Shown here piece after piece: positions 18,065 to 18,403 of a stretch of 18,403 nucleotides of DNA; position 1 is the stretch's first letter; every line of letters starts with the position of its first letter. The DNA lies in the NCBI GenBank assembly GCA_030037055.1, contig JASHRZ010000031.1:1-18403 (forward strand), given 5' to 3'. This DNA is from Alphaproteobacteria bacterium (GTDB lineage Bacteria > Pseudomonadota > Alphaproteobacteria > ATCC43930 > CGMCC-115725). The translations under genes were made by a program, and so were the position numbers. Below the pieces are notes generated by a model that saw nothing but the letters and a program-made list of their open reading frames with translations, was not told the origin of the DNA and made no database searches.

Positions 18065-18403
18065 TCGCAGCCGCACCGGCGCCGCTGCGCGTCTGGCTCG
18101 ACGAGGCCGGCGCGCTGCTGCGGCTGCGTCTGGCGCGGCCCAAGGCGAACGTGATCGATGCCGCCATGATCGCCGCGCTCGATCATGCGCTCGCCAAGCA
18201 TCTCGGCCGCCCCGATCTGCTCGCGGTGCTGATCGATGCGGAGGGCCCGAATTTCAGCTTCGGCGCCAGCGTCGAGGAGCATCTTCCCGCCAATTGCGCC
18301 GCGATGCTGAAGAGCCTGCACGCGATGCTGCTGCGCCTCCTCGAAAGCCCTGTGCCGGTGCTCGTGGCGGTGCGCGGACAGTGCCTCGGCGGCGGGCTCG
18401 AGC
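18061..18403 (+). CDS. dch: Cyclohexa-1,5-diene-1-carbonyl-CoA hydratase (5' part, runs off window)
   Basis: From a GTG that overlaps the oah stop, the frame stays open to the window end, giving 114 residues. The sequence is crotonase-like. It contains RLRLARPKANVIDAAMI, the first oxyanion segment NFSFGASVEEHLP, AAMLKSLHAMLLRLLESPVPV and VAVRGQCLGGGLE, where the family's catalytic Glu region begins. SFGASVEEHLP and GQCLGGGLE are characteristic, from memory, of dienoyl-CoA hydratases (Dch/BzdW). The enzyme hydrates the product of benzoyl-CoA reductase and is the first step of the lower pathway, although it is third in this gene order. The C-terminal half lies beyond the edge. Benzoyl-CoA reductase genes may follow. 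Confidence 0.9.
   Translation, partial: MIAAAPAPLRVWLDEAGALLRLRLARPKANVIDAAMIAALDHALAKHLGRPDLLAVLIDAEGPNFSFGASVEEHLPANCAAMLKSLHAMLLRLLESPVPVLVAVRGQCLGGGLE

Overview
This is a GC-rich, densely coding window from a proteobacterium that degrades aromatic acids anaerobically. The protein sequences and the mix of genes suggest an alphaproteobacterium of the Magnetospirillum/Rhodopseudomonas kind, but no phylogenetic marker is present, so this is inference. The core is a benzoyl-CoA pathway locus: 4-hydroxybenzoyl-CoA reductase (hcrCAB), a 2-oxoacid:ferredoxin oxidoreductase (korAB), and the three lower-pathway enzymes acting after ring reduction (had, oah, and the start of dch). Benzoyl-CoA reductase, the CoA ligase, a ferredoxin and a regulator are not in the window and probably lie beyond the edges.

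Layout. (1) Positions 1-3358, plus strand: the 3' end of a BadH-like short-chain dehydrogenase, a crotonase-family protein and two acyl-CoA dehydrogenases, packed as one beta-oxidation-like operon. (2) 3445-8206, plus strand: a complete branched-chain-amino-acid-type (HAAT) ABC importer (binding protein, two permeases, two ATPases), probably for an aromatic or alicyclic acid. A strong hairpin sits between the binding-protein and permease genes. (3) 8213-11984, minus strand: hcrC-hcrA-hcrB with overlapping stop/start codons. (4) 12081-15612, minus strand: korA-korB, a ferritin-like diiron protein and a RidA-family protein, again tightly coupled. (5) 15613-15824: a divergent control region with a perfect FNR-type box and a separate palindrome. 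(6) 15825-18403, plus strand: had-oah-dch, running off the right edge.

How it works together (inference from the known pathway). HcrCAB removes the para-hydroxyl of 4-hydroxybenzoyl-CoA to give benzoyl-CoA. KorAB makes the low-potential reduced ferredoxin needed by this enzyme and by benzoyl-CoA reductase. Dch, Had and Oah then hydrate, oxidise and hydrolytically open the ring to 3-hydroxypimelyl-CoA. The left operon could finish beta-oxidation of the opened chain or serve a related alicyclic or aromatic substrate.

The most notable signals are regulatory and accessory: a perfect FNR box placed exactly for class II activation of korA; a second, near-perfect box upstream of hcrC that overlaps the ridA stop codon; a promoter-overlapping palindrome in front of had; the korAB-ferritin-RidA gene set; a RidA homologue without the catalytic Arg; and a crotonase homologue without the usual catalytic Glu.
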